A stretch of DNA of 64,000 nucleotides from Planomicrobium okeanokoites. Its GTDB lineage: Bacteria > Bacillota > Bacilli > Bacillales_A > Planococcaceae. Position numbers and translations under genes: made by a program. Below the pieces are notes generated by a model. It was not told the DNA's origin and did no database searches. It saw only the letters and a program-made list of their open reading frames with translations. Below are positions 9,584 through 18,505 of this stretch, in pieces; position 1 is the stretch's first letter; each line of letters opens with the position of its first letter. The DNA lies in assembly GCF_003428875.1 (NCBI RefSeq), contig NZ_QQRS01000004.1:326746-390745 (forward strand). The letters run 5' to 3'.

Positions 9584-10047
9584 CCTCTTTCAGCTGTAAT
9601 GGCTTGTGATGTTCGGTAGAAACGGGTGCTCGCCAATTCGTCGAAGAAATTCTGTTCCTGCACCTTTTTCTCTTCCTGGAACCTGCTGAGTTCCTGTTCT
9701 TTCAGATTGCCCCAGGTCTTTTCTTCCTGCGCTTTCTGCTGCAGCTGGTTCTGGGTTCTGGTGACATTGCCCTGAAGGAATTCCAGTTCCCGGTTAGTCA
9801 TCATGGATTGCTCCTGCAGCTGGTTTATGTACATTTCAAGCTTCCGTAACTCGCCGACATTAACGCCGCCTTGCTGCTTTTGTATTTTCAAATGCTCTGC
9901 TTCCACCAGTTTGTCTGTGATCGCCCTGCTTTTCTGATGGCCCGCCTCTTCTTTTTTTATCGCGTCAGCCATCTGTATCTGGGCAAATCCTTTTTCATTC
10001 TCTTTCAGTTCAAGGATTTTCTGAAATCGGAAATTGAATTGCGTCAA
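9580..10047 (-). CDS. fliJ: FliJ, export ATPase coiled-coil protein
   Basis: FliJ (155 aa) is the central stalk of the FliI ATPase ring and a chaperone escort. The sequence is an almost unbroken charged antiparallel coiled coil (heptads through about 10-145) starting with the family F-x-FRFQKILELKENEK pattern. The start codon is TTG, overlapping the fliI stop (TTGA). Confidence 0.93.
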   Translation of the reverse strand: MTQFNFRFQKILELKENEKGFAQIQMADAIKKEEAGHQKSRAITDKLVEAEHLKIQKQQGGVNVGELRKLEMYINQLQEQSMMTNRELEFLQGNVTRTQNQLQQKAQEEKTWGNLKEQELSRFQEEKKVQEQNFFDELASTRFYRTSQAITAERG

Positions 10048-11369
10048 TTCTTAGTCCCCCCAAATTGCTCTGTCAATTTTTCGATGCTTGCATCAAGCGT
10101 GGTATTTTCATATATGTCCTGTTGCAGGTAATCTTTGATGACTGGATAAGAACGGATGGCCTGATCTATCTCTTTATTGGCTCCGGCCTTATAAGCTCCG
10201 ATGTTAATGAGGTCTTCTGCCGAATCATAAGCCGACAGCATCTTCTTGAACTCGACAGCCGCTTTCTGGTGTTCAGCGGTGACGACTTCGTGCATGACGC
10301 GGCTGACGCTGGCCATGACGTTGATGGCTGGAAACTGCCCTTTTTGCGCAATTTTGCGGTCCAGCACAATGTGGCCGTCCAATATCCCGCGGACTGCATC
10401 CGCAATCGGTTCGTTCATATCATCGCCGTCAACCAACACCGTGTAGAACGCGGTGATCGATCCTTTCGCCGAAGTTCCTGAGCGCTCCAATAATTTTGGC
10501 AATAAAGCGAAGACACTCGGTGTATAGCCTTTACTGGTCGGCGGTTCGCCGACCGCAAGTCCGACTTCGCGCTGCGCCATCGCAAAACGTGTGACCGAGT
10601 CCATCATCAGCATGACGTTTTTCCCTTGATCCCGGAAATATTCCGCGATGGTGGTTGCCGTCATTGCGCCTTTGATGCGCTGAAGCGGTGTCTGATCGGA
10701 AGTCGCGGCCACGATGACCGATTTCTTAAGCCCTTCCGGACCCAGGTCCCGTTCGATAAAGTCGCGTACTTCACGGCCACGTTCACCAATCAGCGCGATG
10801 ACATTGACATCCGCTTCCGTATTTCGGGCGATCATTCCGAGCAGCGTACTCTTGCCGACCCCGCTTCCGGCGAACACGCCGATGCGCTGGCCTTGCCCGA
10901 CAGTGAGAAGTCCATCAATTGCGCGGACACCGACTTCCAATGGTTTTTCGATTCTCGGCCGCTGCAATGGATTCGGCGGCGTGTTGTTCGTCGAGTATTT
11001 CTTGAGCCCTTTCGGCAACCGTGTTTCATCCAACGGGTTTCCTGTACCGTCGAGCACTTTGCCAAGAATCGACGGTCCGATTTTAATCTGCAGCGGTACA
11101 CCTGTTGCCACTACCAGACAACCTGGCCCGATCTGGGAAATATCATTCAACGGCATCAGCATCAATTTATTTTCACGGAAACCCACCACCTCGGCTTCAA
11201 CCGGTTTTTCATAATGATTCGGATACAGCAGGCAAATTTCACCGATTTTGGCGTTCGGCCCTTTGGATTCGATGGTCAACCCGATGACCTGCACGACCTT
11301 GCCATGCTTTTTTATCGGTTCCACTTCATCGATCAGCGACAGGTATTCATCTTTCCGCTGGTTCATCAT
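10044..11369 (-). CDS. fliI: FliI, flagellar export ATPase
   Basis: FliI (441 aa) is the F1-beta-like ATPase of the export apparatus. It shows Walker A GSGVGKST (residues 168-175), the catalytic GERGREV motif (196-202) and Walker B NVMLMMDS (251-258). The ATG at 11367-11369 lies 7 bases after GAGGAG; the open frame extends 39 codons upstream into fliH but that extension has no family match. It overlaps fliH by 23 bases. Confidence 0.97.
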   Translation of the reverse strand: MMNQRKDEYLSLIDEVEPIKKHGKVVQVIGLTIESKGPNAKIGEICLLYPNHYEKPVEAEVVGFRENKLMLMPLNDISQIGPGCLVVATGVPLQIKIGPSILGKVLDGTGNPLDETRLPKGLKKYSTNNTPPNPLQRPRIEKPLEVGVRAIDGLLTVGQGQRIGVFAGSGVGKSTLLGMIARNTEADVNVIALIGERGREVRDFIERDLGPEGLKKSVIVAATSDQTPLQRIKGAMTATTIAEYFRDQGKNVMLMMDSVTRFAMAQREVGLAVGEPPTSKGYTPSVFALLPKLLERSGTSAKGSITAFYTVLVDGDDMNEPIADAVRGILDGHIVLDRKIAQKGQFPAINVMASVSRVMHEVVTAEHQKAAVEFKKMLSAYDSAEDLINIGAYKAGANKEIDQAIRSYPVIKDYLQQDIYENTTLDASIEKLTEQFGGTKN

Positions 11370-12144
11370 TTGTTTTCTCCTCACAATAAGCGAGTAAATG
11401 CTTTTTGATTTCTTCCAATTGGCTGTCGATAGTAACGTCATATGAACCGCTCGGCGTATGCAGCATGCAGCCGCCGGCTTCGACATTTGCCACTGGAATC
11501 ATTTTTAATTCACAATCTGCCCTTACATAGGTTTTAAGTTCTTCCAGGAAGGGTAAAATTATCGGGTAATCGTCCAAAGACACTTGCATGATGATGTCTT
11601 CGGCTTCTTCGATGTGTTTTAAAGCTTGCTTAACAATATTCAAAAGCTGTTCTTCGTGCTGCTTCAATTCTTCTTTGATGACTCGTTCAGCAATGCGGAC
11701 ACTTAATGACAGAAGAAACGTTTCCGCTTCCTGCACGATTTTCGACTTTTCGCTATAGGCTTCGCGGATCAGCGCTTCCATTTCGAGCCGCTTTTCCTTG
11801 AAGTCTTGTTCAGCCTGGAGATAACCTTGCTGTTTACCGGCATCGAATCCTTGCGCCGTTGCCACGTCCGCCAGTCGTTCGGCTTCTGCCTGAGCTTCAG
11901 TCCGTGCCTGCTCCCACCAGAATTCAATATCGGTCTGCGCCTGTTGCTGTTTTTCCTGCAGCTCATTTTCGAGCTCGTTTTTCTGGGCCAATAAAGCCGC
12001 GATTTCCTGTTTTATCGACAGTTTTTGCTGTTCCGGATCTTTTTCATCTTCGGCTTCCTGAATATTCCGGAACTCTATCTTTTTCGTCTTGAGTATTTTT
12101 GTCTCGACAGGTTTTCCATGATGATAGCGGATGACATTAGACAA
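11347..12144 (-). CDS. fliH: FliH, negative regulator of FliI
   Basis: FliH (265 aa) binds FliI and links it to the C-ring. It has a long Gln/Glu-rich coiled-coil middle (about 35-125) and a C-terminal domain like V-type ATPase subunit E (AERVIKEELKQHEEQLLNIVKQAL...). The start is TTG, overlapping the fliG stop by eight bases, which suggests translational coupling. Confidence 0.92.
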   Translation of the reverse strand: MSNVIRYHHGKPVETKILKTKKIEFRNIQEAEDEKDPEQQKLSIKQEIAALLAQKNELENELQEKQQQAQTDIEFWWEQARTEAQAEAERLADVATAQGFDAGKQQGYLQAEQDFKEKRLEMEALIREAYSEKSKIVQEAETFLLSLSVRIAERVIKEELKQHEEQLLNIVKQALKHIEEAEDIIMQVSLDDYPIILPFLEELKTYVRADCELKMIPVANVEAGGCMLHTPSGSYDVTIDSQLEEIKKHLLAYCEEKTNDEPAER

Positions 12145-13150
12145 TCAGCTCATCTCCATCTCCGCGGGACACCATAATTTCGCCTTTTTCTTCCAGGCTG
12201 CGAATCAATGCGACAATATTTGTCTGTGCATTTTCCACATCTTTCAGTTTCACAGGACCCATAACATCGATTTCATCACGAATAACTTCTGCTCTGCGTG
12301 CAGACATATTCGAGAAAATGCCTTCTTTGACATCTTCATTCGCCACTTTCAATGCGAATGTCAGATCTGCATCCGATACTTCACGGATGACACGCTGAAT
12401 TGAACGCGTTTCAAGTGTAATGATGTCTTCGAATACAAACATCCGTTTCTTGATTTCAGCGACAAGATCCGGACTATCAATTTCCAGCTCGGTAAGAATC
12501 GCTTTTTCAGTTCCTCTGTCCACGTTGTTCAATACCTGGACAATCGCTTCAACACCGCCCGTAGCCGTGTAATCCTGCGCTCCGGAAGCTGACAGCTTGC
12601 GTTCGATGATCTGTTCCACCTGATGGATCACTTCAGGCGACGTGCTTTCCATCAGAGCGATCCGCTTCGCCACTTCCGCCTGTTTAGCTGGCGGAAGCTG
12701 AGCAATGACCTGCGATGACTGCCTTGAATCCAGATAGGACAGCACAAGTGCAATCGTCTGGGAATGTTCGTGCTGAAGAATATTGAAAAGCTGGTTCGGA
12801 TCCGCTCTTCTAGCAAAATTGAACGGTTTCACATGCAGCCTGCTCGTAAGCCGGCCGATCGTATCCATCGCCCGGTCTTTCCCCAAAGCCTTCTCCAAAA
12901 TATCCCGCGCGTATTCCAGTCCGCCTTCGTCCATGAAGTCCTGGCCCAAAATCATTTCGTAGAATTCATCTATCACTTTTTCTGTCTGGCTGCTTTTCAG
13001 CTGCCGCACATTTGAAATTTCCATCGTCAATTGGTCGATTTCCGGTTCCGTCAGCTGCTTGAATATCTCAACAGCCACATCCGGACCCAATCCCACCAAC
13101 AACACGGCTACTTTTTGTACGCCGGTCAATTCTTTAGCACCTTTAACCAT
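12137..13150 (-). CDS. fliG: FliG, flagellar rotor/switch protein
   Basis: FliG (337 aa) is the rotor protein that touches MotA. Three domains are recognisable: the FliF-binding N-domain, the middle domain with the EHSQTIALVLSYLD motif, and the C-domain with the charged torque helix (DIITLETRSIQRVIREV). Length and order are standard. A start ATG follows fliF after 11 bases. Confidence 0.97.
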   Translation of the reverse strand: MVKGAKELTGVQKVAVLLVGLGPDVAVEIFKQLTEPEIDQLTMEISNVRQLKSSQTEKVIDEFYEMILGQDFMDEGGLEYARDILEKALGKDRAMDTIGRLTSRLHVKPFNFARRADPNQLFNILQHEHSQTIALVLSYLDSRQSSQVIAQLPPAKQAEVAKRIALMESTSPEVIHQVEQIIERKLSASGAQDYTATGGVEAIVQVLNNVDRGTEKAILTELEIDSPDLVAEIKKRMFVFEDIITLETRSIQRVIREVSDADLTFALKVANEDVKEGIFSNMSARRAEVIRDEIDVMGPVKLKDVENAQTNIVALIRSLEEKGEIMVSRGDGDELIV

Positions 13151-13161
13151 AAGTCACACTC

Positions 13162-14799
13162 CTACTCTTCCGACATCCAAGTACGCAATAATTTCGTGAA
13201 ATCTTCCGGTCGGCCCTTAGCCAGTTTTTCAATCGTCTTCCGTTTTGGATTTGATCTTGAGTCAAATTCTGAAAGATCGATTTCCTTCTCTTCTTCTTCC
13301 AAAGATCCAATCGGCGTTACCGGCTGTTCGAACATATCAAAGCCGTAATCCTCTTCGATCACTTCACGTTTTCTTCTCATCAATACGAAAATCAGGCTTC
13401 CGATGATCAAAATCAACGCGACAGCTGCTCCGGCAATCAATAAAAGACTGTTCGGAATCGTGCCGAACCAATTATCAATCGGATCTTCAGCTTCTACGAC
13501 CGTTTTCCCTTGGAATTCTGTTGCAAAGACTGAAATCCGGTCATCCAATTCAAGCTCGTTGACTTCGGCGCCATTCATACTGAGTGCGGCGCTCACCGTG
13601 TTGCCAAGCAGATTCCGGATATCGCCGACCGTTTCAAGCGTCAGGCTGTCCGGATTCCCCGGCACCGGCGGTTCAACACCCACATTGATCGTAATGTCAT
13701 CGATCACATAAGGGCTCAATTCGATTTGACGGTGAATCCGGTTGACTTCGCGGTTGATGCGCTCTTCCGTTCTTTCCGATTCACTGTTTCCGCCTGCGCC
13801 CGCAGCCGGATAATTGGCGATTTCAGTATCGCCAGTACCAGCGGCGTCTTCTACTGTGGCGCCTTCGCTGGAATAGGTCTCAACAATTCGTTCAACGCTG
13901 ATATCAATGCCTTCGCCCGTTTCTTCATTAACCGGCTCGACCAATTGTTCTTCACGCTTTTCTTTCGTAAAATCCACACTTGCCATTACCGACACGACGA
14001 CTTTATCGCGCCCAAGCAATAAACCGAGCATTTGCTGCAATTCTTTTTGGATGTCTTTTTCGATATCCTGTTTGATGTCGCGCTGCTGCTGATACACCGT
14101 CAATGTTGTATCGGCTGCTTTTTCATCTTCCATTGTGAAAGTCTGTCCGTTCTGATCCATGATGACTATCTGATCTGACGGCAGACTTGGAACACTCTTG
14201 CTGATCAAGTGATATAAACCATTTACTTGCTTTTGATCCAATTGGAATGAAGGCTCGCCTTTGATGACTACAGAAGCTGTCGCCACCTGTTCATCATCCG
14301 TCAGCCAAACGTTTTCCTTTGGCAGTGTGATCATGACATTTGCATCTGTCACGCCGTCAATCTGGCGGATCAGCATGGCCAATTCGTTTTGCATGGCATC
14401 ACGTTCCACTACATCAAAGTGGCGGTCCGTCATGCCCAGTCCCATATTGTCACTGAAAATGCTGTAATTCACATTGCCGTTCTTCGGAATCCCTTCAGCC
14501 GCCAAACTCACTTTCAAGTTCGCCACTTCTTCAGGTGGTACACTGATCGTCTTGCCATCAGCCGATACCTCCGTCAGGATTCCCTGTGACTCAATCGCCG
14601 CCTTGATTTCACCAGTTTCAGCCGGCGACAGATTCGAATACAACGGCGTCATATCCGACCTTGAACCAAGAAAGATGAAAACCAGCAACAGCAGGAAAGT
14701 AACAAAAAACGATCCGATAATCGTCCATTTTATCTTTGGAGAAATATTTCCCCACGTCTCACTGACTTTTGTTTTATAAGCACTAAACTTCTCTTTCAT
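13162..14799 (-). CDS. fliF: FliF, flagellar MS-ring protein
   Basis: FliF (545 aa) forms the MS ring in the membrane. It has a membrane helix at about 24-46, the ring-building YscJ/FliF domains (TPLYSNLSPAETGEI..., GRDKVVVSVMASVDF), a second membrane helix at about 445-470, and the C-terminal FliG-binding tail (residues ~510-545, LAKGRPEDFTKLLRTWMSEE). Confidence 0.97.
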   Translation of the reverse strand: MKEKFSAYKTKVSETWGNISPKIKWTIIGSFFVTFLLLLVFIFLGSRSDMTPLYSNLSPAETGEIKAAIESQGILTEVSADGKTISVPPEEVANLKVSLAAEGIPKNGNVNYSIFSDNMGLGMTDRHFDVVERDAMQNELAMLIRQIDGVTDANVMITLPKENVWLTDDEQVATASVVIKGEPSFQLDQKQVNGLYHLISKSVPSLPSDQIVIMDQNGQTFTMEDEKAADTTLTVYQQQRDIKQDIEKDIQKELQQMLGLLLGRDKVVVSVMASVDFTKEKREEQLVEPVNEETGEGIDISVERIVETYSSEGATVEDAAGTGDTEIANYPAAGAGGNSESERTEERINREVNRIHRQIELSPYVIDDITINVGVEPPVPGNPDSLTLETVGDIRNLLGNTVSAALSMNGAEVNELELDDRISVFATEFQGKTVVEAEDPIDNWFGTIPNSLLLIAGAAVALILIIGSLIFVLMRRKREVIEEDYGFDMFEQPVTPIGSLEEEEKEIDLSEFDSRSNPKRKTIEKLAKGRPEDFTKLLRTWMSEE

Positions 14800-14824
14800 C
14801 GATCACTCATCCTATTTGCCAGAA

Positions 14825-15121
14825 TCATACTTGCATTCTCATCACTTCTTGATAAGCTTCCACTACTTTATTGCGTACTTGCATCGTCAGTTCGAGCGAC
14901 AGACTCGCTTTCTCCGAAGCGATCATCACTTCGTGGATATTTTCAACCTGTCCGGTCGCCAGATCACTTGTCAGCTTATCGGATGCTTTTTGTGTCTGAT
15001 TGACATTCTGTATAGCCTGCTTAAAAATTTCACCAAAACCTTCCACCTTGTTTTCAGGCTTCGCGATCGGATTGGTCAACCCTTGTATGAATGGTGTCTG
15101 TATCTGATTGATTGGATTCAT
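14825..15121 (-). CDS. fliE: FliE, hook-basal body junction protein
   Basis: FliE (98 aa) joins the MS ring to the rod. The C-terminal family motif is clear (DLATGQVENIHEVMIASEKASLS...QVRNKVVEAYQEVMRMQV). Normally it follows flgC within a few bases; here 382 bases with two repeat elements separate them. Confidence 0.95.
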   Translation of the reverse strand: MNPINQIQTPFIQGLTNPIAKPENKVEGFGEIFKQAIQNVNQTQKASDKLTSDLATGQVENIHEVMIASEKASLSLELTMQVRNKVVEAYQEVMRMQV

Positions 15122-15503
15122 TATATTTCCCCCAGGTTTGTTTCTTCTTATAGTAGGTAAACGATATTCCGCAAAACAGCTCCGCTTTCCTAGTGGCTTG
15201 CGCTGAGCTAACTCGGACTCGTTTCACTTCGTCCGAGTGGATCTCAGCACTTCGCTTAGTCACCTGGGAGTCTGCGCTGTTTTGCTCCATATCTCAATGT
15301 TTTGTTTCTACTCAATTGTCTTGAAAATTCAAATTTTTATAAGTAAGTAAAAATTTTGATGAATGAGCGGAAGGAGGCGACTCCTGCGGGAAACAGAGTG
15401 AGTCCTGAGACCCCGCAAGAGCAAAGCGATGAGGAGGCTCAGGCCACTCCCCGCGGAAAGCGTCCTCCTGAAGCGAATTCATCCATCTACTTACCTTTCA
15501 AAA
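15122..15503. repeat. flgC-fliE spacer with repeat A (copy 2) and repeat B
   Basis: No gene is supported. Bases 15161-15296 are repeat A in reverse orientation relative to copy 1, with the same terminal inverted repeats around GCAAAACAGC/GCTGTTTTGC. Bases ~15358-15483 are a different GC-rich palindromic element (repeat B: ATGAATGAGCGGAAGGAGGCG ... end CCTCCTGAAGCGAATTCAT), of a kind that is scattered widely in intergenic regions of Bacilli. Both can fold into long hairpins in the operon transcript. Confidence 0.85.
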
Positions 15504-15959
15504 TTACTTCCCGATTTCCAAAGCCTTCATGAACATGCTCTTCGACGCGTTCAGCGCGGTTACGTTCGCTTCATATGAACGGGTTGCCGACATCAGGTCG
15601 ACCATTTCTTTGATCGGATCGACATTCGGCAGCTGCACATAGCCGTTTTCATCCGCATCCGGATGGCTTGGATCGTAGTTTAAAGTGAAAGGTGCATCGT
15701 CTTCTTTGATTCTTGAAACCGATACGCCCGATACGGCATTGTTGCCATTGCCCATCATCGCCTGCAATTTCTGCTCGAACGGTGAAACGCCGCTTTGGGT
15801 CAATTCGACTGTTTTCCGGCGATACGGTGTCCATTCGCCGTTGACCATTTGAGAACGCGTCGTTTCAGCGTTTGCAATATTGGCTGATACTACATCCATG
15901 CGGAGGCGATTCGCCGTCAGGCCGGATGCACTGATATTAAAACTGTTGAATAAGCTCAT
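15504..15959 (-). CDS. flgC: FlgC, proximal rod protein
   Basis: FlgC (151 aa) is a rod subunit. It carries the rod/hook N-terminal motif (GLTANRLRMDVVSANIANAETT) and the C-terminal MVDLMSATRSYEANVTALNASK motif. It lies 5 bases after flgB, as in all Bacilli. Confidence 0.96.
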   Translation of the reverse strand: MSLFNSFNISASGLTANRLRMDVVSANIANAETTRSQMVNGEWTPYRRKTVELTQSGVSPFEQKLQAMMGNGNNAVSGVSVSRIKEDDAPFTLNYDPSHPDADENGYVQLPNVDPIKEMVDLMSATRSYEANVTALNASKSMFMKALEIGK

Positions 15960-15964
15960 CTGAA

Positions 15965-16366
15965 TTATCTCCCTCCGCTGATGACATTGCTCAAGCTGCG
16001 GAATTTCCCGCTGATTCTGTCAGTCACTGCATTATATAGAAGCTGGTTTTTCGCCAACTCCGCCATTTCGACATCCATATCGACATTATTTCCGTTGATT
16101 TTATAATCGGAATTTTCATTGACTGTGACCCTCGGATCAAATTGTGAGGATTCATTGCTGAATGCAATATGTTTCGCATCAGTCTTGTAACTCGCCAACG
16201 CCTGTTTGCTGGAAGCATTTTTCAATGCCGTTTCAAAATCGACTTGCTTGGCTTTGTAACCCGGCGTATCCACATTCGCGATATTTGCCGTATGTGTCTG
16301 CTGTTTAAGGGCTGAAGTTGATAAAGCCCGTTCCAGCGACTGGATTGTGGGTGAAATGAGATTCAA
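15965..16366 (-). CDS. flgB: FlgB, proximal rod protein (first gene of the operon)
   Basis: FlgB (133 aa) is the innermost rod subunit. The motif TANIANVDTPGYKAKQVDFE is characteristic. The start is TTG at 16364-16366 behind a strong AGGAGGAAGG site. It heads the basal-body operon and is preceded by a c-di-GMP riboswitch and terminator. Confidence 0.96.
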   Translation of the reverse strand: MNLISPTIQSLERALSTSALKQQTHTANIANVDTPGYKAKQVDFETALKNASSKQALASYKTDAKHIAFSNESSQFDPRVTVNENSDYKINGNNVDMDVEMAELAKNQLLYNAVTDRISGKFRSLSNVISGGR

Positions 16367-16402
16367 TTTCCTTCCTCCTGTGTAAATATGTATTCATCAT
16401 TA

Positions 16403-16434
16403 CAAATAAAAATCCACCCTCAATAAAGGTGGAC
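16403..16434 (-). terminator. Intrinsic terminator between riboswitch and flgB
   Basis: On the minus strand TCCACC and GGTGGA (16428-16433 with 16413-16418) enclose a 9-base loop and are followed by TTTTTATTT. It sits 15-25 bases after the aptamer, the usual expression platform for transcriptional control. Confidence 0.88.
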
Positions 16435-16448
16435 AAGCTTCACAGCTT

Positions 16449-16538
16449 CCATCTTCCGGCGACCCGGCTGCCTTATAAATGAATACTTAGGCCCGTGGTT
16501 TTGCGTCCTTTTCTTTCAAAAAGTTTGCCTTTTTCAGG
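16449..16538 (-). ncRNA. Class I cyclic-di-GMP riboswitch (GEMM-I) controlling flgB operon
   Basis: Read on the minus strand, the segment has every conserved GEMM-I block in order: GGCAAAC, a stem closed by a GAAA tetraloop, GGACGCAAA, CC, GGCCTAAG (tetraloop receptor side), a variable stem, then GGCAGCCGGGTCGCC and the closing GATGG. The family binds cyclic di-GMP. The downstream terminator indicates control of transcription into the flagellar operon. Off-switch behaviour is my inference from the biology (c-di-GMP usually represses motility) and from the analogous flgB riboswitch of Clostridioides difficile. The promoter upstream (16540-16680, very AT-rich) was not pinned down. Confidence 0.95.
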
Positions 16539-16678
16539 ATAGGTTTTATTACTTTCTACTTTTAAACTCATACTTTTTTCATATTTTCAAAATTTAGTTC
16601 CAAGATATAGTATCACATAAATAAAAAATTGTATATTTTTGATTAAAAAATTTTTTATGGTTTTATTTTCCAATAAGC

Positions 16679-16708
16679 TTGTCAATATTGTCAATAAAAT
16701 GTTATGCT
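16679..16708 (+). promoter_or_regulatory. Putative sigma-A promoter of flhO-flhP
   Basis: TTGTCA (16679-16684), 18-base spacer, TATGCT (16703-16708) with an extended TG just upstream. It lies 44 bases before the flhO ATG. No sigma-D pattern was found here, unlike Bacillus subtilis. Confidence 0.6.
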
Positions 16709-16751
16709 TACGCATATTAATCTTATTTTCTCGAGAGGAAGAGATCGAACA

Positions 16752-17603
16752 ATGTTTCGTGGTTTATACACCGCCACATCAGGGATGATGGCGAACAACA
16801 GACAGCAGCAAGTGCTGACAAACAACCTGGCAAATGCCATGACCCCCGGTTTCAAAAAAGACCAATCCGTCATGCGCGCATTTCCAGCCCAATTGATCAA
16901 AGCGATGGAATCCGGTGGAACGACCGTTGGAGGAGCAAAACTTCCGGCGTCCCAAAAACACATCGGTTCTCTTCATACAGGAGTTTATACACAGGAAGGA
17001 ATTCCTTCTTTTACTCAAGGTGCTTTAAAAAATACAGGAAATTCTACAGACTTGGCTTTGCTCAGTTCGTCGCTGCCAATCAACCCGGAGACCGGACAGC
17101 AAGGGGCTGTAAGCTTCGCTGTGTCCCTGCCGAACAATGAAATCCGTTATACCCAAAACGGACAATTCACTGTCGATGATGCCGGATTCCTGACAACAGC
17201 GGAAGGATTCAATGTGCTGAATCAAGACTTACAGCCTATTCAAGTGGGTTCGACTGAATTTACCATTGCTGAAAACGGTCAGGTCACTTTGGCTGATGGA
17301 ACTGTAAATAATTCCCTATTCATTTCTTATACTGAAAATCCGCAACAATTTATCAAAGATGGCCAGAACCTTCTGCGCTGGGCTGGTGATCCCGCTTTGG
17401 CCCCTGTATCGATTGAACTTGCTGGCCTTGGCAATACCGGTCCACTTGTGCAGCAGGGATATATCGAACAATCGAACGTCGATTTGACGCAGACCATGAC
17501 CGACATGATGAAAACGTACCGCGGATTCGAATCTAACCAGAAAATAATCCAGGCCTATGACCGCAGTATGGAAAAAGCGGTCAATGAAATCGGCCGCGTA
17601 TAA
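16752..17603 (+). CDS. flhO: FlhO, flagellar rod protein (FlgF/FlgG family)
   Basis: FlhO (283 aa) is a distal-rod type protein of Bacilli. The N-terminus GLYTATSGMMANNRQQQVL and motif NNLANAMTPGFKKDQ, with the C-terminal EQSNVDLTQTMTDMMKTYRGF, define the family. The ATG at 16752 is preceded by GAGAGGAAGAG; an upstream in-frame start at 16704 would fall on the promoter -10 region and was rejected. It is divergent from the flgB operon and forms an operon with flhP (16-base gap). Confidence 0.93.
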   Translation: MFRGLYTATSGMMANNRQQQVLTNNLANAMTPGFKKDQSVMRAFPAQLIKAMESGGTTVGGAKLPASQKHIGSLHTGVYTQEGIPSFTQGALKNTGNSTDLALLSSSLPINPETGQQGAVSFAVSLPNNEIRYTQNGQFTVDDAGFLTTAEGFNVLNQDLQPIQVGSTEFTIAENGQVTLADGTVNNSLFISYTENPQQFIKDGQNLLRWAGDPALAPVSIELAGLGNTGPLVQQGYIEQSNVDLTQTMTDMMKTYRGFESNQKIIQAYDRSMEKAVNEIGRV

Positions 17604-17619
17604 TGGGAGGCTCAGCTAA

Positions 17620-18459
17620 ATGAATATCCAGATGAATTCCGCGGCTTCCTCTATGCGCGAATTGCAGAAGAAAATCGACACGATCGCCAATAACATCGCG
17701 AACGTCAATACCACCGGCTATAAACGGCAGGAAGCGAATTTCGCCGACGCCCTGGTGCAATCGTTCGAAAAACAAGCCGGTCCACTGGAAGCCGGGCGCC
17801 AAACACCCAACGGCATCCGCATCGGCGCTGGTGCAACCGTTTCACAGATTGCACTTCGCACGAACCAGGGTTCAGCTGTCCAAACCGGACGCGAACTTGA
17901 TTTCATGATCACTGGCGAAAACGGATTCTTCCGCGTCGAGAATGGCGGAAATACGTATTACACCAAAAACGGCTCATTCCAATTAACACCGGACGCAGCC
18001 GGCAACCAGCTGAACCTGGTTACTTCAAATGGTGAAGCCGTCCTTGGCGCAAACAACCAGCCAATCACCATCGACAACGATTACGACAACATCACGGTAA
18101 ATGAAAACGGCACACTCAATGTGACATACAAAACTGCCGGCAAGCCGGCTGATACGTTCCAATTGAGCATTGCTGAAATCAACCGGCCGGACCTTCTTCA
18201 GAAAACCGGCGGCAATCTTTACGAATTGCCTGGCACTGAAGCGGCGCAAGTAGCCAGCGGAACCCTGCAGGTTTTGAATCTTGCTGACGGAAATGACGGG
18301 ACGATCCGCGTCGGCCAAGGCGCGCTCGAAATGTCCAACGTCGACTTGCCCACTGAAATGACCGAATTGATCGCTACCCAGCGGTTGCTGCAATCGCAAA
18401 GCAAGGCAATTTCATTTGCTGATGACATGCGCGGTTTGGTTAATACGATTAGAGGATAA
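17620..18459 (+). CDS. flhP: FlhP, flagellar rod protein (FlgG family)
   Basis: FlhP (279 aa) completes the rod tip needed for hook assembly. It has the motif LQKKIDTIANNIANVNTTGYK and the C-terminal ALEMSNVDLPTEMTELIATQR. A GGGAGG site precedes its ATG. Followed by a strong terminator. Confidence 0.93.
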   Translation: MNIQMNSAASSMRELQKKIDTIANNIANVNTTGYKRQEANFADALVQSFEKQAGPLEAGRQTPNGIRIGAGATVSQIALRTNQGSAVQTGRELDFMITGENGFFRVENGGNTYYTKNGSFQLTPDAAGNQLNLVTSNGEAVLGANNQPITIDNDYDNITVNENGTLNVTYKTAGKPADTFQLSIAEINRPDLLQKTGGNLYELPGTEAAQVASGTLQVLNLADGNDGTIRVGQGALEMSNVDLPTEMTELIATQRLLQSQSKAISFADDMRGLVNTIRG

Positions 18460-18464
18460 TAGGA

Positions 18465-18503
18465 AAAGCGGAGTACCCGATGTATCGGGTACTCCGCTTT
18501 TTT
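18465..18503 (+). terminator. Terminator after flhP
   Basis: AAAGCGGAGTACCCGAT and its exact complement ATCGGGTACTCCGCTTT form a 17-base-pair hairpin with a 2-base loop, followed by T residues. Confidence 0.93.
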
Positions 18504-18505
18504 CG

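Noticed and set aside
10626..11408. 260-codon plus-strand frame
   Set aside because: It is antisense to fliI, which has complete Walker motifs; the frame has no recognisable protein features.
16685..16752. Sigma-D promoter for flhO
   Set aside because: A TAAA is present but 15 bases later the sequence is ATATTAAT, not GCCGATAT; a sigma-A pattern fits better.
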